64,000 nucleotides of DNA from Drosophila persimilis (Eukaryota > Arthropoda > Insecta > Diptera > Drosophilidae). The position numbers and the translations under genes are program-made. The stretch lies in the NCBI RefSeq assembly GCF_003286085.1, contig NW_020825374.1, positions 434,001-498,000 of the forward strand. Direction: 5' to 3'. Numbering within the stretch: the first letter of the stretch is position 1; every line of letters starts with the position of its first letter. Positions 1-10,655 of the stretch are shown here, one piece after another. Below the pieces are notes generated by a model. It ran no database searches, had not been told where the DNA came from, and saw only the letters and a program-made list of their open reading frames with translations.

Positions 1-1
1 C

Positions 2-2698
2 ATAAATGCACAAAGTTTGTTAAGGAAAATCGATGAGTTTAGATTTCTCTTTACTCAGTCAAATGTAGATGTTATATTTGTATCTGAGACGTGGTTTAAC
101 TCTGATCTATGTGATTTGTCAATTGTGTGTGATGGTTATGTTGTTTTTCGTTCGGATCGTATTGGGCATGCAGGTAGCGTTGCTATATATGTTAATACAA
201 AATTAAAATGTAATGTTAAGTGTACACAATCTAGTGAATGTCCTATTGAATATCTCTTATTGAAAATCGCGAGCAAAATGAACAAGAAAATTTTATTAGG
301 CTGTATTTATCGACCCAATTGTACAACCGACTATGAGCCACTTTTAAATATTATCTCGGACATCTCGGTGTTATACACTGACATTATACTTGCAGGTGAT
401 CTCAATAGCAATCTCTTGAAAGAGAGTCATCTATTGGATAACTTTGCCTCCCTGGGCTTGTACGCTGTTAATACAACATTGCCTACACATTTCAGCAATA
501 CCTGTGATACACTTCTTGACATTTTCTTCACTAATGACCATAGCAAGACCCTATTATATGACCAGGTATCAGTACCAGCATTCTCTAAACATGACCTTAT
601 CTTCCTGACCTATGACTTGACTTTGGAGCATAAAGCTAATTCCTTTACTTATAGAGATTTTAAAAATATTGACCATAATGAACTTTACCTAGAATTAACT
701 GCGTGTGACTGGGCTTCCATTTACCTTTCTCCCTTTGTTGACTGTCAATTGAGTGTTTTGAACAACAATATTCAGTACTTGTTCAACAAATTTATACCAC
801 TAAAAACCAAAGTCACCAAACCAAGACAAAATCCATGGTTTAACAACGCGATAAAAAAAATAACGCATCAGCGAGATGTTGCCTGCAGTAAATGGAAGCG
901 GTATAAAACGGACTACTTCCGTTTAAGGTACAAAGAGTTAAGAGCAAATGCTAACAAAAGTATAAGATCTGCTAAGCGTAGTTACTATAAATCTAAGTTC
1001 CAAAATTGCTCTACCATTAAGCAAAGATGGAAAGAAATGAATAGTATAGGAATAGGCAAATGTAAACAGAAGACTGAGCTGGACATAAATGTCGAAGAAC
1101 TTAACAAAAAGTTCTCGATAATTGATGTACCTGAAGCGACAAGTAACACGTACCTAATTAGCGTTCCACTTGGTGATAATAGTTTTAGCTTTGTGTGTGT
1201 CAATCAATGTGATGTCCTCGCGAGCATACTTAAGGTGAAGTCTAACGCCGAAGGTCTCGATAACATTAGCCCGAAATTTGTGAAAATCTTACTTCCTAAG
1301 ATTTTGTCTCACATCACTTATATCTTCAACACGGCTATAACTACGTCCTCGTTTCCAACGGAATGGAAAAAAGCGAAAATTTTACCGATCCGAAAACCTA
1401 ACAACGACTTTAGGCCCATTTCAATACTTCCGTTCCTGTCAAAAGCTCTAGAAAATCTCATGTCCTTACAGATTGAACACTACCTGACTAACTACTCGTT
1501 ATTAAACAACAAGCAGTCAGGTTTTCGAAAAAAAAGAAGTTGTATAAGCGCTGTAACGGATATCGTCGAAGATATTTGACAGCAACTCGATAAGAACTGG
1601 GTTACGTTTTTAACACTTCTCGACCACAGTAAGGCGTTCGACTCAGTCAACCATAACATTCTCTGCACAAAACTGACCAAATTATTCAACTTCTCAGGGA
1701 CTGCGGTCAATTTTGTAAAATCGTACCTTACAAATAGATTGCAGACAGTTGTATCCGGTACATATGCTTCCACTTTTAGGGTTCTTACACGGGGAGTCCC
1801 TCAGGGATCAGTACTAGGCCCCTTACTGTTTTCCATATATGTTAATGATCTACCCAATGTCTTGTCTGACTGTGAAGTACATTTATATGCTGATGACGTC
1901 CAAATTTATGTTAGTAGTCCCGTTAATGAAATAAATCTATGTGTCAACATGTCCAACAAAATGCTTTCCCTAATTGAGAAATGGCCAAAAGAGAATGGCC
2001 TGGGAATAAATCCAAGAAAATCAAAATGTATTGTAATTGCCAAAAAACGGATTGATACAAAAAATCTCGTGAATGTACACATAGGCAATACACCTATTTC
2101 CTACGAAGATTGTGCAGTTAATCTGGGGATAACATTCAGTAGCACTCTATCATGGAGTAAACATATTTCAAAGGCAACTGGACGTACATATGGTCTGTTA
2201 CGTCAGCTCTCAGCATCTAAAACATTTTTGCCAGAAGAAATAAGAGTATTAATTGCTAAAGTCATTCTCATCCCCACTCTCTTTTATGGTGTAGAGATTT
2301 TTGGTCATTGTGACGCTCGTGACTTGCACACATTAGTAGTATGCTTTAATTCAATTGTCCGTTATGCTTTTAATTTAAGTCGTTTTGACCATGTTTCCCA
2401 CCTGACTCGTAAAATACTTGACCTCAACTTGACCCCATGGATAGATTTTAGAACCTTAGTATACTTTCATAAAATTGTGACCACCCAAGAACCGATTTAC
2501 CTTTACCGCAAACTTAACCCCGCTACATCACAAAGAACTAACAATTACATTTGTCCTCGAATTCAAAAGCTTTGCTCGAAGAGGCAGTTCTTCATTAATG
2601 CTATTCGCTTATGGAACAATCTTCCCCATAGCATTAAAACCATTAGGAGCGCAACTCAATTTTACTTTAAAGTCAAGAAACATTTAGGTAATCAATAA
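2..2698 (+). pseudogene. LINE (non-LTR retrotransposon) ORF2, endonuclease plus reverse transcriptase, one nonsense codon
   Basis: The reading frame is already open at the left edge, so the element begins outside the window. The N-terminal part has the layout of an APE-type endonuclease: a VSETW motif near residue 30, an AGDLNS motif near 125 and an SKHDLI motif near 190. The C-terminal part is a reverse transcriptase with an FRPIS box, an SGFR box, motif A (DHSKAFDSVNH), GVPQGSVLGPLLF and the catalytic YADD at about 1887-1898. A single in-frame TGA at 1577-1579 splits the frame just before motif A. Reading continues in the same frame to 2698, so this is one gene with one nonsense mutation. 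The catalytic aspartates remain. The family is Jockey/CR1-like by general motif layout; I cannot name it more closely. Confidence 0.85.
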
Positions 2699-2719
2699 AA
2701 TTAAATTAACAAATTCATT

Positions 2720-2743
2720 AAAAAAAAAAAAAAAAAAAAAAAA
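2720..2743 (+). repeat. Poly-A tail of the LINE
   Basis: An uninterrupted run of 24 A follows the LINE stop codon by about 20 bases. This is the expected 3' end of an element inserted by target-primed reverse transcription. The AT-rich stretch that follows, to about 3026, shows no gene. Confidence 0.8.
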
Positions 2744-3026
2744 TAATAGAAAAACAAATAAAATAGTAGAATAAATAATTAAAATTTAAAAAGTAATCAA
2801 AATTTTGTAAAAACAATTATAAGTGTAAGCTTTTCAAAAATGTTAAATGTATCTATTAGATTTAAGTAAATAACTTTCCACAAGGATGCGTAAGGTGACT
2901 AGCGCATTAAACATAAGTGTAAACTTCTAGCGCTAGGGTAATGCATGAAAAATAATAACAAAAAAAAAATAATTGCTGCTATCGCTCCTATATTGGCTCA
3001 CTCTCTGACTAGCAGTTCTGGCAGCG

Positions 3027-3904
3027 TCAATTTCTAGCTGTCGTGCTGCGGCACGAGCAGCTTGGCGTGCCAGAGATACGCCTACGATCTACTAAGCTCC
3101 ATTCTTGGACCCTGCGAACTCTATCCTGCTCTCTTTCTAACATGCGTCTCCTTTTGTTATTTAAACGTATGCGTTGTCGCCTCTCTGTATTCCGTTCTTG
3201 CTCTCTTGTCCTATAGTCCAAGTCCTGTCTACGGCTGGACCGACGCACAGTATTGGCCACTTGCTCCTTATGTCTAATCTGTACGTCTGTTCGCCTAACT
3301 ATATCTTCTCCTGTATTGTGTTATTGCTCTCGTGCCCTATAGTCCGAGTCCTGTCTTCGTCTGGACCGACGCACAGTATCGGCCTCTTGCTCCTGACGTC
3401 TAATGCGAGAGTCTGTTCGTCTCAGTACATGTTCTGCGGTATTTTGTGCCTGCTCTGTAGCCCTATACCTTTGGCTCCGTCTCCGTTTGAACCGACGCTC
3501 AGTGTTGACCACTTGCCCCTGTCGTGTTCTCAATTCTACTCTTTCTTCTATATTCTCTACATGTTGGTTCCGTAAACGTACGGACTGACGCACAGACACT
3601 TGTCGTTTATTCCGTGCATTTATGCCATCACTATTGCCTACAGTATTCTGTACCTGCTCACCAGCGACGGCTGCCTGCTCTTCCTGACCTACTCCTGGAA
3701 CTTGCCAAGCAGTCACTTGATTTTCTCCCTCCGCATCTAGCTCTTGGTTTCTTGCGGGTTAAACGAACTTAGAACTGCATCTATTACAAGTTCCCTATTT
3801 TCAACAATTTCTAAATTATCTAAATTTCTATCTCTATTAGATCTGTATCTAAATTTGCGTCTCTGAGACAGCTGCAAAGCAGATATCTGATTCTTACTAG
3901 GCAT
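3027..3904 (-). pseudogene. Arginine-rich repeat protein, possibly the leader of a Helitron Rep/helicase ORF
   Basis: Read on the minus strand, an ATG at 3904 opens 55 codons (MPSKNQIS start) to a TAG at 3737-3739. A second frame, open at 3716, carries on in a different phase. It meets one TAA at 3321-3323 and resumes in frame to 3027. The protein is extremely rich in Arg, Gln and Glu, with recurring blocks such as RRTDSRIR and RRQDSDYRARE. Low-complexity Arg-rich leaders of this kind precede the Rep domain in many animal Helitron proteins, which is why I suggest that origin. No Rep or helicase motif is present here, so the call is inference. The frameshift and stop show it is not functional as it stands. 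Confidence 0.4.
3211..3588 (-). repeat. 126-bp (42-codon) tandem repeat inside the arginine-rich ORF
   Basis: The marker ACCGAC recurs at 3239, 3365 and 3491, exactly 126 bp apart. The marker CTATA recurs at 3211, 3337 and 3463 with the same spacing. A fourth diverged unit starts near 3584. The period is a multiple of three, so each unit adds 42 residues of the same Arg/Gln/Glu-rich pattern. Confidence 0.75.
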
Positions 3905-4136
3905 GATAAAATGTATGTAAAATATAATTAAATTTAAAAAATAAGAAAAACTATATAGTAAATATATAGTATATATGTATATATAATAAATTATTTTAAT
4001 ATTTTAAAATTAATTTAAAATAAAAAATTGCAAATAAAAGTTTATCCTGTTTTGAAATTTGCCGTAAAAAAATAACATATGTCTATTTTCCCCACTCTTC
4101 TTGGTGGTTTTTTGTGACTCATAATATAATATATAT
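3905..4136. other. AT-rich target region left of the errantivirus
   Basis: No gene is visible. The sequence is strongly AT-rich and ends in an alternating AT tract. The last four bases, ATAT at 4133-4136, form the left target-site duplicate of the errantivirus. Confidence 0.6.
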
Positions 4137-4732
4137 AGTGACATATCCATAATTCCCCACATCCCATACACATTATGTTTATGTACAATTCATCCACCCC
4201 ATCCACACAAGTAACAGGACCCCACTCAAGAATCAATAACTGTTTCTTCCCATACTCCAAGCTAGGGCCCCCCATAATATAAACAATGGACCACATTGTT
4301 TCATCAACATTAGAATCACGCCACTCTCGAGAAATCGATTCTTTAGAATCACGCCACTCATGAGGACCAATCAAAGCTAGACATAAAACCAAGGAGTATC
4401 ACATTCCTAGCTCCGTCATGTAATGCAACACCGATCGCCAGCAGTGGATGCCTTTCATCAAAGCCGACGCATCCCCAAATATCGATCCAGGCACGTACGC
4501 CACCGACACGAAGATGCAGCCGAGGAAAGCAACGCCCGAAGCCAGAGTCGGGAGTTCCAAGAGAAGGGCTCATGGAAACTAGCCAGCAGCAGAGAGATCA
4601 GTTCCGTTTGAGACAAGCGGACCGAAAGTCAAGTAGGGGAATTCATTTAAATCTTGTGACATAAAGATATTTAAGTTGTAAAATAAAAGTCTTTGTTAAA
4701 AAAACTTAAAATCGAGTTGTGGATATTTAACT
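4137..4732 (+). repeat. 5' LTR of the errantivirus
   Basis: It starts AGTGACATAT and ends TTTAACT, and it is nearly identical to the copy at 10656-11250. The last T overlaps the first base of the primer-binding site. An AATAAA signal lies near its 3' end, around 4681. The LTR carries the element's promoter and poly-A functions; the start site cannot be placed from sequence alone. Confidence 0.92.
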
Positions 4733-4749
4733 GGCGCAGTCGGTAGGAT
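4732..4749 (+). other. Primer-binding site, tRNA-Ser
   Basis: The sequence TGGCGCAGTCGGTAGGAT directly follows the 5' LTR. It is complementary, with one mismatch, to the 3' end plus CCA of an insect tRNA-Ser, the primer known for the 17.6/297 group. The leader from here to the gag ATG at 5038 is AT-rich, with no other feature seen. Confidence 0.85.
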
Positions 4750-5037
4750 TTCGTTTAAAATTAACACCTATATTTCGGTAATGGTCAGCTTGTGTAATTT
4801 ATAATTACTGTGATCACGTAATCCCGGAATTGTTAATAAAATTGTGAAATCCGCCAAAGAACCTATGTGCTGCAAGCACATACGATTTGCAAAACTAATT
4901 TAAGTGAACTGAAGTAAGCGGAGATAGTGAATCACCAAGGACAGTGAAACACTTAATACAAAATCAAAAAAACTTACAAGTGAACCAAAATAAAGTTAAA
5001 AACTACAACAAAACAAAACCCAATCAACACCAGCAAC

Positions 5038-5994
5038 ATGGCGTTACCACCACTATCATTGAGCGAAATCCACTTGAACCAGGCACTGCTGTCGATTCGA
5101 CAAATACCTGCCTATGACGGTTCATCTGGACAGCTAAGCTCATTTATCAAACGAATCGAATATGTATGCGGATTATATCCAACTGAAGATCTTCGCCAAC
5201 AAAGGATCCTATTTGGAGCGACCGAGATCCAACTGTCAGGAGAGGCACAACGCATATCGCAAATGATACAACCCAACACGTGGCTCGAACTGAGGACGGC
5301 GCTGATCAACGAGTTCAAAAATCACACACCATATGAAGAACTCTTACGACAACTATACACCACCAGATTCAACGGCAGTCTTCGTAAGTTTATAGAAGAA
5401 TTAGAGATAAAAGCATTATTAATAAACAATAAGCTAAACTTAGAAAACATACCAGAAAATAATGTCATTTATAAAAACGCTTTGAACAACATAAATAAAG
5501 ATGTCATTACTCGAAAACTTCCAGACAGAATGTTCATGACCGTAGCAAGAAAAGATATTACCACATTGTCTAATCTTAAGAAGGCAGCACAAGAAGAAGG
5601 ATTGTACGAAGCTAGTACAACAGATTCAGGTACAAATAAAGATCAATCGAAATCGTCTCAATCAAATCGAAAGAATGTTGGAAACTATTATCCAAATTAT
5701 AATACTACTAACTATCACAATCAAACTCAGAGTTCATCTGGAACAGGTCAGACTAATCGAACAAATCAAAATCAAAATTCCCAAAATCCTGGATTATACA
5801 ATGAGTTCAAAAATTCCTTGAATCAAGGTAGGGCTCAGAATCCATTCAATCAGCAAATATCTCAAAACCAAGCTAGTGGGAGTAGACCCAACCAACCTAC
5901 TAAAAGAGGGAGGGAGAGCCAGAGTGGCCAAACGAAGATGGACGTAAATTTTCATCAAGCCGCCTCGGAAGAAACCGAGGAGGACCCTATATAA
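5038..5994 (+). CDS. gag: Errantivirus gag (318 codons)
   Basis: This encodes the structural capsid polyprotein, which assembles the particle and packages the RNA. The first 200 or so residues form a helical capsid-like region (SLSEIHLNQALLSIRQIPAYDG near the start). Residues about 200-300 are very rich in Asn and Gln. There is no CCHC zinc knuckle, as is usual for gags of this group. The ATG at 5038 is the first in frame after the leader. The frame is open to TAA at 5992-5994, and pol begins in the -1 frame across its end, so Gag-Pol is probably made by ribosomal frameshifting. I see no disabling change. Confidence 0.88.
   Translation: MALPPLSLSEIHLNQALLSIRQIPAYDGSSGQLSSFIKRIEYVCGLYPTEDLRQQRILFGATEIQLSGEAQRISQMIQPNTWLELRTALINEFKNHTPYEELLRQLYTTRFNGSLRKFIEELEIKALLINNKLNLENIPENNVIYKNALNNINKDVITRKLPDRMFMTVARKDITTLSNLKKAAQEEGLYEASTTDSGTNKDQSKSSQSNRKNVGNYYPNYNTTNYHNQTQSSSGTGQTNRTNQNQNSQNPGLYNEFKNSLNQGRAQNPFNQQISQNQASGSRPNQPTKRGRESQSGQTKMDVNFHQAASEETEEDPI
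5946..5952 (+). promoter_or_regulatory. Candidate -1 ribosomal slippery site, A AAT TTT
   Basis: The heptamer A AAT TTT is in register with the gag frame (codons AAT at 5947 and TTT at 5950) and fits the X XXY YYZ rule. It lies about 40 bases before the gag stop. The -1 frame is open from this point into the protease motif ADSG. No downstream pseudoknot was modelled, so function is inferred. Confidence 0.6.
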
Positions 5995-6347
5995 ACATTA
6001 CCATTAATAAAAGAATATTAAGGTGTATCGCTGACTCGGGATCATCGATCAACATCATGAAAGAAAATTACACAGATTCCGAGATAAAAGACGATAACCT
6101 TACGGTCCATACCATCAATGGACCTGTCCGTTTAACCAAAAGTATAATGAGGAATGCGAACAAAACATGTCCATCCGAACAAAAGTTCTACATACATAAC
6201 TTTTCCGAAAATGATGATATTTTATTAGGAAGAGAATACTTGATGGCAAGTAAAGCCGTCATCGATTACAGAAATGACACTGTAACATTAGGAACTAGGT
6301 CGTACCCAATCATTCAGGGTGGAGAAGCTATTGAAGCCGGAAAATAA
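5995..6347 (+). pseudogene. pol: Errantivirus pol, protease segment
   Basis: This is the aspartic protease that would process the Gag-Pol polyprotein. The frame is -1 relative to gag and open through the gag/pol overlap. The active-site triplet D-S-G lies at about 6033-6041 in the context CIADSGSS, and an LGREYL box follows near 6226-6243. The frame ends at TAA 6345-6347. RT carries on in the +1 frame from a point within 6319-6347, beside an A-rich run. In related elements pol is a single frame, so I read the break as a lesion of this copy. Confidence 0.8.
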
Positions 6348-8085
6348 AACCGCACAGAAGTGCATAGATCCCTCTACAAAAGAAGAGAAGATCGCACATA
6401 AGTGCCTTGACCCATCTCCAGAGGGAGATCAATACTTCGCTTCCGCTCTAGAGAGTAAATTAAGGGAATGTAATCAATTAAGATTAGATCATTTAAACGA
6501 CGAAAAAAGGGAGGCATTAAAGAAGGTCTTATATGAGTTTAAAGATGTGCAGTACAGAAAAGGTGACAATTTGACTTTCACAAGTACACTCAAGCACGAG
6601 ATCAAAACTCAACATGAAGACCCGGTCTACAGACGACCATACAAATATGCCCAGATACATGATCAGGAGGTAAACCAGCAAATCAAAGATATGATCAGGC
6701 AGGGAATAATTCGAAAGTCGAATTCTCCTTACTGCTCGCCCATATCTATGATTCCGAAGAAGATAGATGCTTCAGGAAAGCAAAAATATCGAATGGTAGT
6801 ATACTATAGAAGTCTAAATGAAATAACAGTTAAGGACAAATTCCCAACTCCAAGAATGGATGAAATCCTAGACAAACTAGGTAAATGTCAGTATTTTACG
6901 ACAATCGATTTAGCAAAAGGTTTCCATCAAATACCCATGGAACCTAGCTCAATCCCCAAAACTGCGTTCTCCACTAAGCATGGACATTACGAGTTTACTC
7001 GTATGCCCTTTGGGCTAACCACTGCCCCAGCTACCTTCCAAAGATGTATGAACAATCTGCTAGAAGAGTTAATCTTCAAAGATTGCTTTGTATACTTAGA
7101 TGACATCATTATATTTTCCACTTCATTGGAAGAACACTTGTTGTCACTAAGGAGAGTATTTGGAAAGTTGAGAGACGCCAACTTGAAGCTACAAATGGAT
7201 AAATGTGAATTCATGAAAAAGGAAACTGAATTCCTAGGTCATGTAGTCACTACTGAAGGAATAGTACCAAATCCAGGCAAAATCTCTGCCATTGTCAAAT
7301 TTCCAATACCAGAAACGACTAAACAAATAAAGTCATTCTTAGGTCTGTGCGGGTTCTACAGGAAATTCATTCCTAATTTTGCAAACATAGCAAAACCCAT
7401 GACACTCAAACTAAAGAAAGGAGCTGTCATAGACCCCAAGGAAGAAAAGTACGTCGAGGAATTTGAGAGACTAAAAGTACTCATCACCTCAGACCCTATC
7501 CTTGCGTTCCCAGACTTTGACAAAATGTTCACGGTAACAACCGACGCTAGTAATATAGCATTGGGAGCGGTTTTGTCACAAGAACACAAACCGATCTGCT
7601 ACGCTAGCAGAACCCTAAATGAACATGAAATAAACTATTCAGCCATCGAAAAGGAATTATTAGCGATCGTATGGGCAACCAAGTATTTCCGTTCATACCT
7701 GTTCGGTAGAACATTCGAGATACAAAGCGATCATAGACCCTTGATTTGGTTGAACAACCTCAAGGAGCCAAATATGAAATTACAAAGGTGGAAAATAAAA
7801 CTGAATGAGTTTGATTTTAAAATGAAATATCTACCAGGCAAAGAAAATCATGTAGCTGATGCCTTATCAAGGGTAAAGATTAATGAAAATCTCCTGGGAG
7901 AAGCTTCCAATAGCGTTGGTGCAACTGTACATAGCGCACAGGAAGACAATCTAAATCACATTGCTATCACGGAAAGACCAATTAACTATTACAATCGGCA
8001 AATTGAGCTAATAAAAGGCAATGAAGATAAGGTAGAAACAATTCGTTATTTTCACAAGCTAATCATCAAGATCACGTATAAATGA
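6319..8085 (+). pseudogene. pol: Errantivirus pol, reverse transcriptase and RNase H
   Basis: RT copies the RNA to DNA and RNase H removes the RNA strand. In this 588-residue frame the RT motifs appear in order: motif [11 protein letters not shown] (catalytic Asp about 197), [13 protein letters not shown] (229-241) and YLDD (259-262). A LGHVV box and the [13 protein letters not shown] connection follow. RNase H carries TTDAS (Asp 409), EKELLAI (Glu 445) and QSDHRPL (Asp 471), and ends with HVADALSR. The usually conserved VVDYR motif reads VVYYR here (Tyr at about 162), which suggests drift. The frame ends at TGA 8083-8085 and integrase continues in another phase, so this is a pol fragment between two frame changes. 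Confidence 0.9.
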
Positions 8086-8086
8086 A

Positions 8087-9241
8087 ATGACTAACACCTT
8101 AGCGAAGGATATAATAAAGGAATATCTATGCACCAAAAAGAGCGCATTATATTTCCATAACGAAACAGATTTTCCTCCATTCCAAAAAGCCTATTTAGAA
8201 ATCATTAATTCTAACAATATAACCAAAGCTATTAAATCAAGCACGAAACTCCTAGATATTCAGAATTACGCTGAATTTAAAGAAACCATATTAAAGAATC
8301 ATAAAGGCTTACTCCATCCAGGGATAGAGAAAACCGTCAATTGGTTTAGGGGAAAATACTATTACCCGGATTATCAAAAACTAATCCAAAACATCATAAA
8401 CGAATGTCCTACTTGTAATATTGCCAAAACAGAGCATAGAAATACGAAGTTGGCATTCGAAACTACACCGGAAATACTGAACATCAGAGAGAAATACGTC
8501 ATGGATTTCTATATGGTTGGTAACCAACAGTTCCTATCATGTATTGACGTATACTCGAAGTTTGCCACTCTTGTAGAAGTAAAAAGTCGTGACTGGTTAG
8601 AAGCAAAAAGAGCCATCATGAAAGTTTTTAACGAGATGGGCAAACCAATTGAAATCAAAGCCGATAAAGATTCAGCTTTTATGTGCACAGCATTGCAAGC
8701 ATGGCTGAATGCGGAAAACGTCAAAATAGAGATCACTTCCAGCAAAAAGGGAATATCTGACGTAGAAAGATTTCATAAAACAGTAAATGAAAAATTAAGA
8801 ATAATATCTAGCGAGGATAACACAGAAGATAGATTCACGAAGTTTGAATTAATTCTTTATACTTATAATCATAAGACCAAACATAATACCACAAATAGGA
8901 CACCAGCTGATATATTCATTTATGCAGGCTCACCTGATTATGACACACAACTAAATAAAGTGAATAAAATCACTCAATTAAATAAAAACCGCATAGAGTA
9001 TGAAGTAGATACCCGCTATAAACTATCACCTCTAGTTAAGTCTAAGGTAACAAATCCTTTCAAAAGGACGGGTGAAATTAGACAGGTAGACGAAAAACAT
9101 TATGAAGAAAAGAATAGGGGTAGGAAAATAACTCATTATAAATCAAAATTCAAGAAAAAGAAGAAATCTAATAGAAGCAAATATAATAATTCCAGAGAAA
9201 CCGAGGAAGTTAATGGAATCGGCGAGCTTCAACACAATTAA
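8087..9241 (+). pseudogene. pol: Errantivirus pol, integrase
   Basis: Integrase inserts the DNA copy into the chromosome. A zinc-binding HHCC set is visible (His 72, His 77, Cys 107, Cys 110, the last two in CPTC). The catalytic residues are Asp 140 (MDFYMVG), Asp 193 (KADKDSAF) and Glu 227 (SDVERFHKT). A basic Lys-rich tail closes the protein. The ATG at 8087 is only the first Met in this phase. In the family, integrase is the end of the pol polyprotein, so the upstream frame change separates it from RT. Its last 29 bases overlap the env start. Confidence 0.88.
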
Positions 9242-10628
9242 AATCCTCATCTTCCTCATAATTACCATCGTAATGGCACAGGGCCAAAACATAGAAATAA
9301 ATTCTATAAAATCCCAAAACGGATATATGATATTCAAAACTGGATCGATTAACATACCTATCAATTACGAAATCCATTATCTAACTGTTAATGTAACTAA
9401 AACCGAAGAACTATACCAAAATTTGTTAAGGCAAGCCACTAAATTCCAGGACATAATCCAAATAAAATATCTAGTAGACAAATTGCAAAGAGAAATGAAC
9501 GGGCTAAAAATAACCAAAAGAAATAAAAGAGGCCTAATCCATATAGTAGGAACAGCCTACAAATATCTCTTTGGAACACTAGATCAGGAAGATAAAGTCG
9601 ATTTGAAACAAAAAATAGAAAATTTAGCCAGCCATAGCATTCAAATTAATGAACTAAATTTGGTAATAGATGCAGTTAATAGCGGAATAAACGTTATAAA
9701 CAAACTAAATGAAGAAAATGACAGGAATCAACAAATAGAAATTTTGATATTCAATCTACAACATTTCACAGAATATATCGAAGATATAGAACTAGGTATG
9801 CAATTAACTAGGCTCGGTATATTTAATCCAAAATTATTAAAACAAGACTACCTGGAACAAATAAATTCTGAGAAAATACTAAATATAAAAACCTCCACAT
9901 GGCTAAAATCCGATACCAACGAAATTCTAATAATTTCCAACATTCCCAAAGACATTACAAAAGTACCAATCTATAAAATCGTTCCGTATCCAGACGAATT
10001 AAATAACATGTTAACAGATATTACATACGACAAGTACTACATAAAAAATGAAGAAGTATTTGTTAAAGAAACTAGATTGAAAACCAATGACAATTGTATA
10101 AAAGGAATTTTAATGCAAACTCCCACTAAATGTCCATATTCCAAAACTTTTCAAAACTTTCAAATAAACTTTATTGAACCCAATATACTAATCACGTGGA
10201 ATCTTCCAAAAACAACGCTAAATCAGAATTGTGTAAACCAAGAAATCATAGCGGAAGGAAATACCATTATAAAAATCTACAACTGTTCAATCCAATTAAA
10301 TGAATTTACAATATCAAACACAATGTTAGATTTTGCCCAGAATGTTTATGTCAACAACAACATAACTAAAATAAAACCACTGTCGTATATCCAAACTAAT
10401 GAAATAATTATGCAATACACCACATATAGTAACCTATTACAAATAAGTCTACTAATTTCATTTTTCATAATTATATTAGTACTACTAAGTTATGTAGCTG
10501 TTAAATTTACGAAAACTTCTAAAAGAGTCACGGTTAAATGTATAAACCCTATAATAGAAGCAGAAGAGGAACCAACCTCAGCCACCGCACTTGACACCCC
10601 GTCACAATACCCGAGGGTAATCGCCTAG
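9213..10628 (+). CDS. env: Errantivirus env (471 codons), open
   Basis: This is an envelope glycoprotein of the insect errantivirus type, a family related to baculovirus F proteins. A hydrophobic signal-like stretch lies at about residues 9-23. A furin-type RNKR site at 103-106 is followed directly by a hydrophobic glycine-bearing segment, where a fusion peptide would lie. A long helical region follows. A membrane span sits at about 406-430, with a short cytoplasmic tail. The frame is open without stops. In the family env comes from a spliced mRNA; I did not assign splice sites. The overlap with integrase is normal for this layout. Confidence 0.85.
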   Translation: MESASFNTIKILIFLIITIVMAQGQNIEINSIKSQNGYMIFKTGSINIPINYEIHYLTVNVTKTEELYQNLLRQATKFQDIIQIKYLVDKLQREMNGLKITKRNKRGLIHIVGTAYKYLFGTLDQEDKVDLKQKIENLASHSIQINELNLVIDAVNSGINVINKLNEENDRNQQIEILIFNLQHFTEYIEDIELGMQLTRLGIFNPKLLKQDYLEQINSEKILNIKTSTWLKSDTNEILIISNIPKDITKVPIYKIVPYPDELNNMLTDITYDKYYIKNEEVFVKETRLKTNDNCIKGILMQTPTKCPYSKTFQNFQINFIEPNILITWNLPKTTLNQNCVNQEIIAEGNTIIKIYNCSIQLNEFTISNTMLDFAQNVYVNNNITKIKPLSYIQTNEIIMQYTTYSNLLQISLLISFFIIILVLLSYVAVKFTKTSKRVTVKCINPIIEAEEEPTSATALDTPSQYPRVIA

Positions 10629-10655
10629 GGACAGGCTAATAACAAACGTTGGGGG

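Noticed and set aside
4042..4573. Minus-strand ORFs in the 5' LTR, repeated at 10636-11092
   Set aside because: They lie antisense in an LTR and recur only because the LTR is duplicated.
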